The notes under the pieces were generated by a model that did not search any database, was not told the DNA's origin, and was given only the letters and a program-made list of their open reading frames with translations. A program made the translations under genes and the position numbers. A stretch of 64,000 bases of DNA, from NCBI RefSeq assembly GCF_002735705.1, contig NZ_PDZL01000013.1, forward strand, positions 104,079 through 168,078, in the 5' to 3' direction. Every line of letters starts with the position of its first letter. Positions within the stretch are counted from its first letter, which is position 1. Shown here piece by piece: positions 63,950-64,000 of the stretch. The stretch is from Janthinobacterium sp. BJB426 (GTDB lineage Bacteria > Pseudomonadota > Gammaproteobacteria > Burkholderiales > Burkholderiaceae_D).

Positions 63950-64000
63950 ATGGAAAACGTTACGCTCATCGGCATCGATCTCGGCAAACACAGCTTTCAT
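63950..64000 (+). CDS. IS110-family transposase, first 17 codons
   Basis: The ATG at 63950 has GAAGGAGG upstream. The 17 visible codons read MENVTLIGIDLGKHSFH, with the aspartate of the RuvC-like D-E-D-D domain in GIDLGK, typical of IS110-family transposases. The rest lies outside the window. IS110 enzymes use a bridge RNA encoded in a non-coding end to pick their target. Confidence 0.85.
   Translation, partial: MENVTLIGIDLGKHSFH

Overview
The window looks like the chromosome of a high-GC betaproteobacterium of the Oxalobacteraceae, most likely Janthinobacterium or a close relative. The basis is codon use, several large TonB-dependent receptors, a PEP-CTERM protein, glyoxylate-cycle enzymes and Burkholderiales-type T6SS effector genes. 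No database search was possible, so the genus is an inference.

Layout. 1-1756: the end of a type VI secretion (T6SS) core operon (tssF, tssG) and a vgrG broken after about 77 codons. 1757-6721: an AT-rich patch of small orphan genes, at least three visibly decayed, forming two paralogous families; it looks like an effector/immunity graveyard. 6745-14160: gluQ, a TonB receptor, then a hybrid PAS histidine kinase whose stop codon overlaps the start of a class A beta-lactamase. 14161-22452: a second T6SS cargo operon on the minus strand, vgrG - tle3 lipase - tla3 adaptor - PAAR, with a secreted protein downstream that may be its immunity factor. 22652-27652: an esterase/PHB-depolymerase-like enzyme, a TonB receptor, an alpha/beta hydrolase and a TetR regulator. 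27760-37104: mixed chromosomal genes (MarR-GNAT fusion, SDR, MFS transporter, isocitrate lyase, HicB) and a BPSL0067/STY0301 effector-immunity-like pair.

37252-53178 is a genomic island of about 16 kb next to tRNA-Ser(GGA). A P4-type integrase lies beside the tRNA, and a 13-bp piece of the tRNA 3' half recurs at the far end. Its cargo is defence-like: (a) an operon of an N-mod-like protein, an XRE-ImmA metallopeptidase and a PIN protein behind a 23-bp palindrome; (b) a Gabija-like OLD nuclease/UvrD helicase pair facing a duplicated zinc-ribbon protein; (c) a caspase-like protein and an unknown partner facing a decayed SMC-like ATPase. The divergent promoters of (b) and (c) carry the same 19-bp palindromic sequence, so they are probably co-regulated. 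A second tyrosine recombinase, AlpA, and a gene-free, hairpin-dense stretch of about 0.7 kb (50665-51390) with a candidate minus-strand promoter complete the island. That stretch is the best candidate for an undescribed structured RNA.

53440-64000 is ordinary chromosome: acs, a UPF0114 membrane protein, fumarase, murI, tRNA-His, a single-domain response regulator, a Fur-controlled TonB receptor, a PEP-CTERM protein, and the first codons of an IS110-family transposase at the edge.
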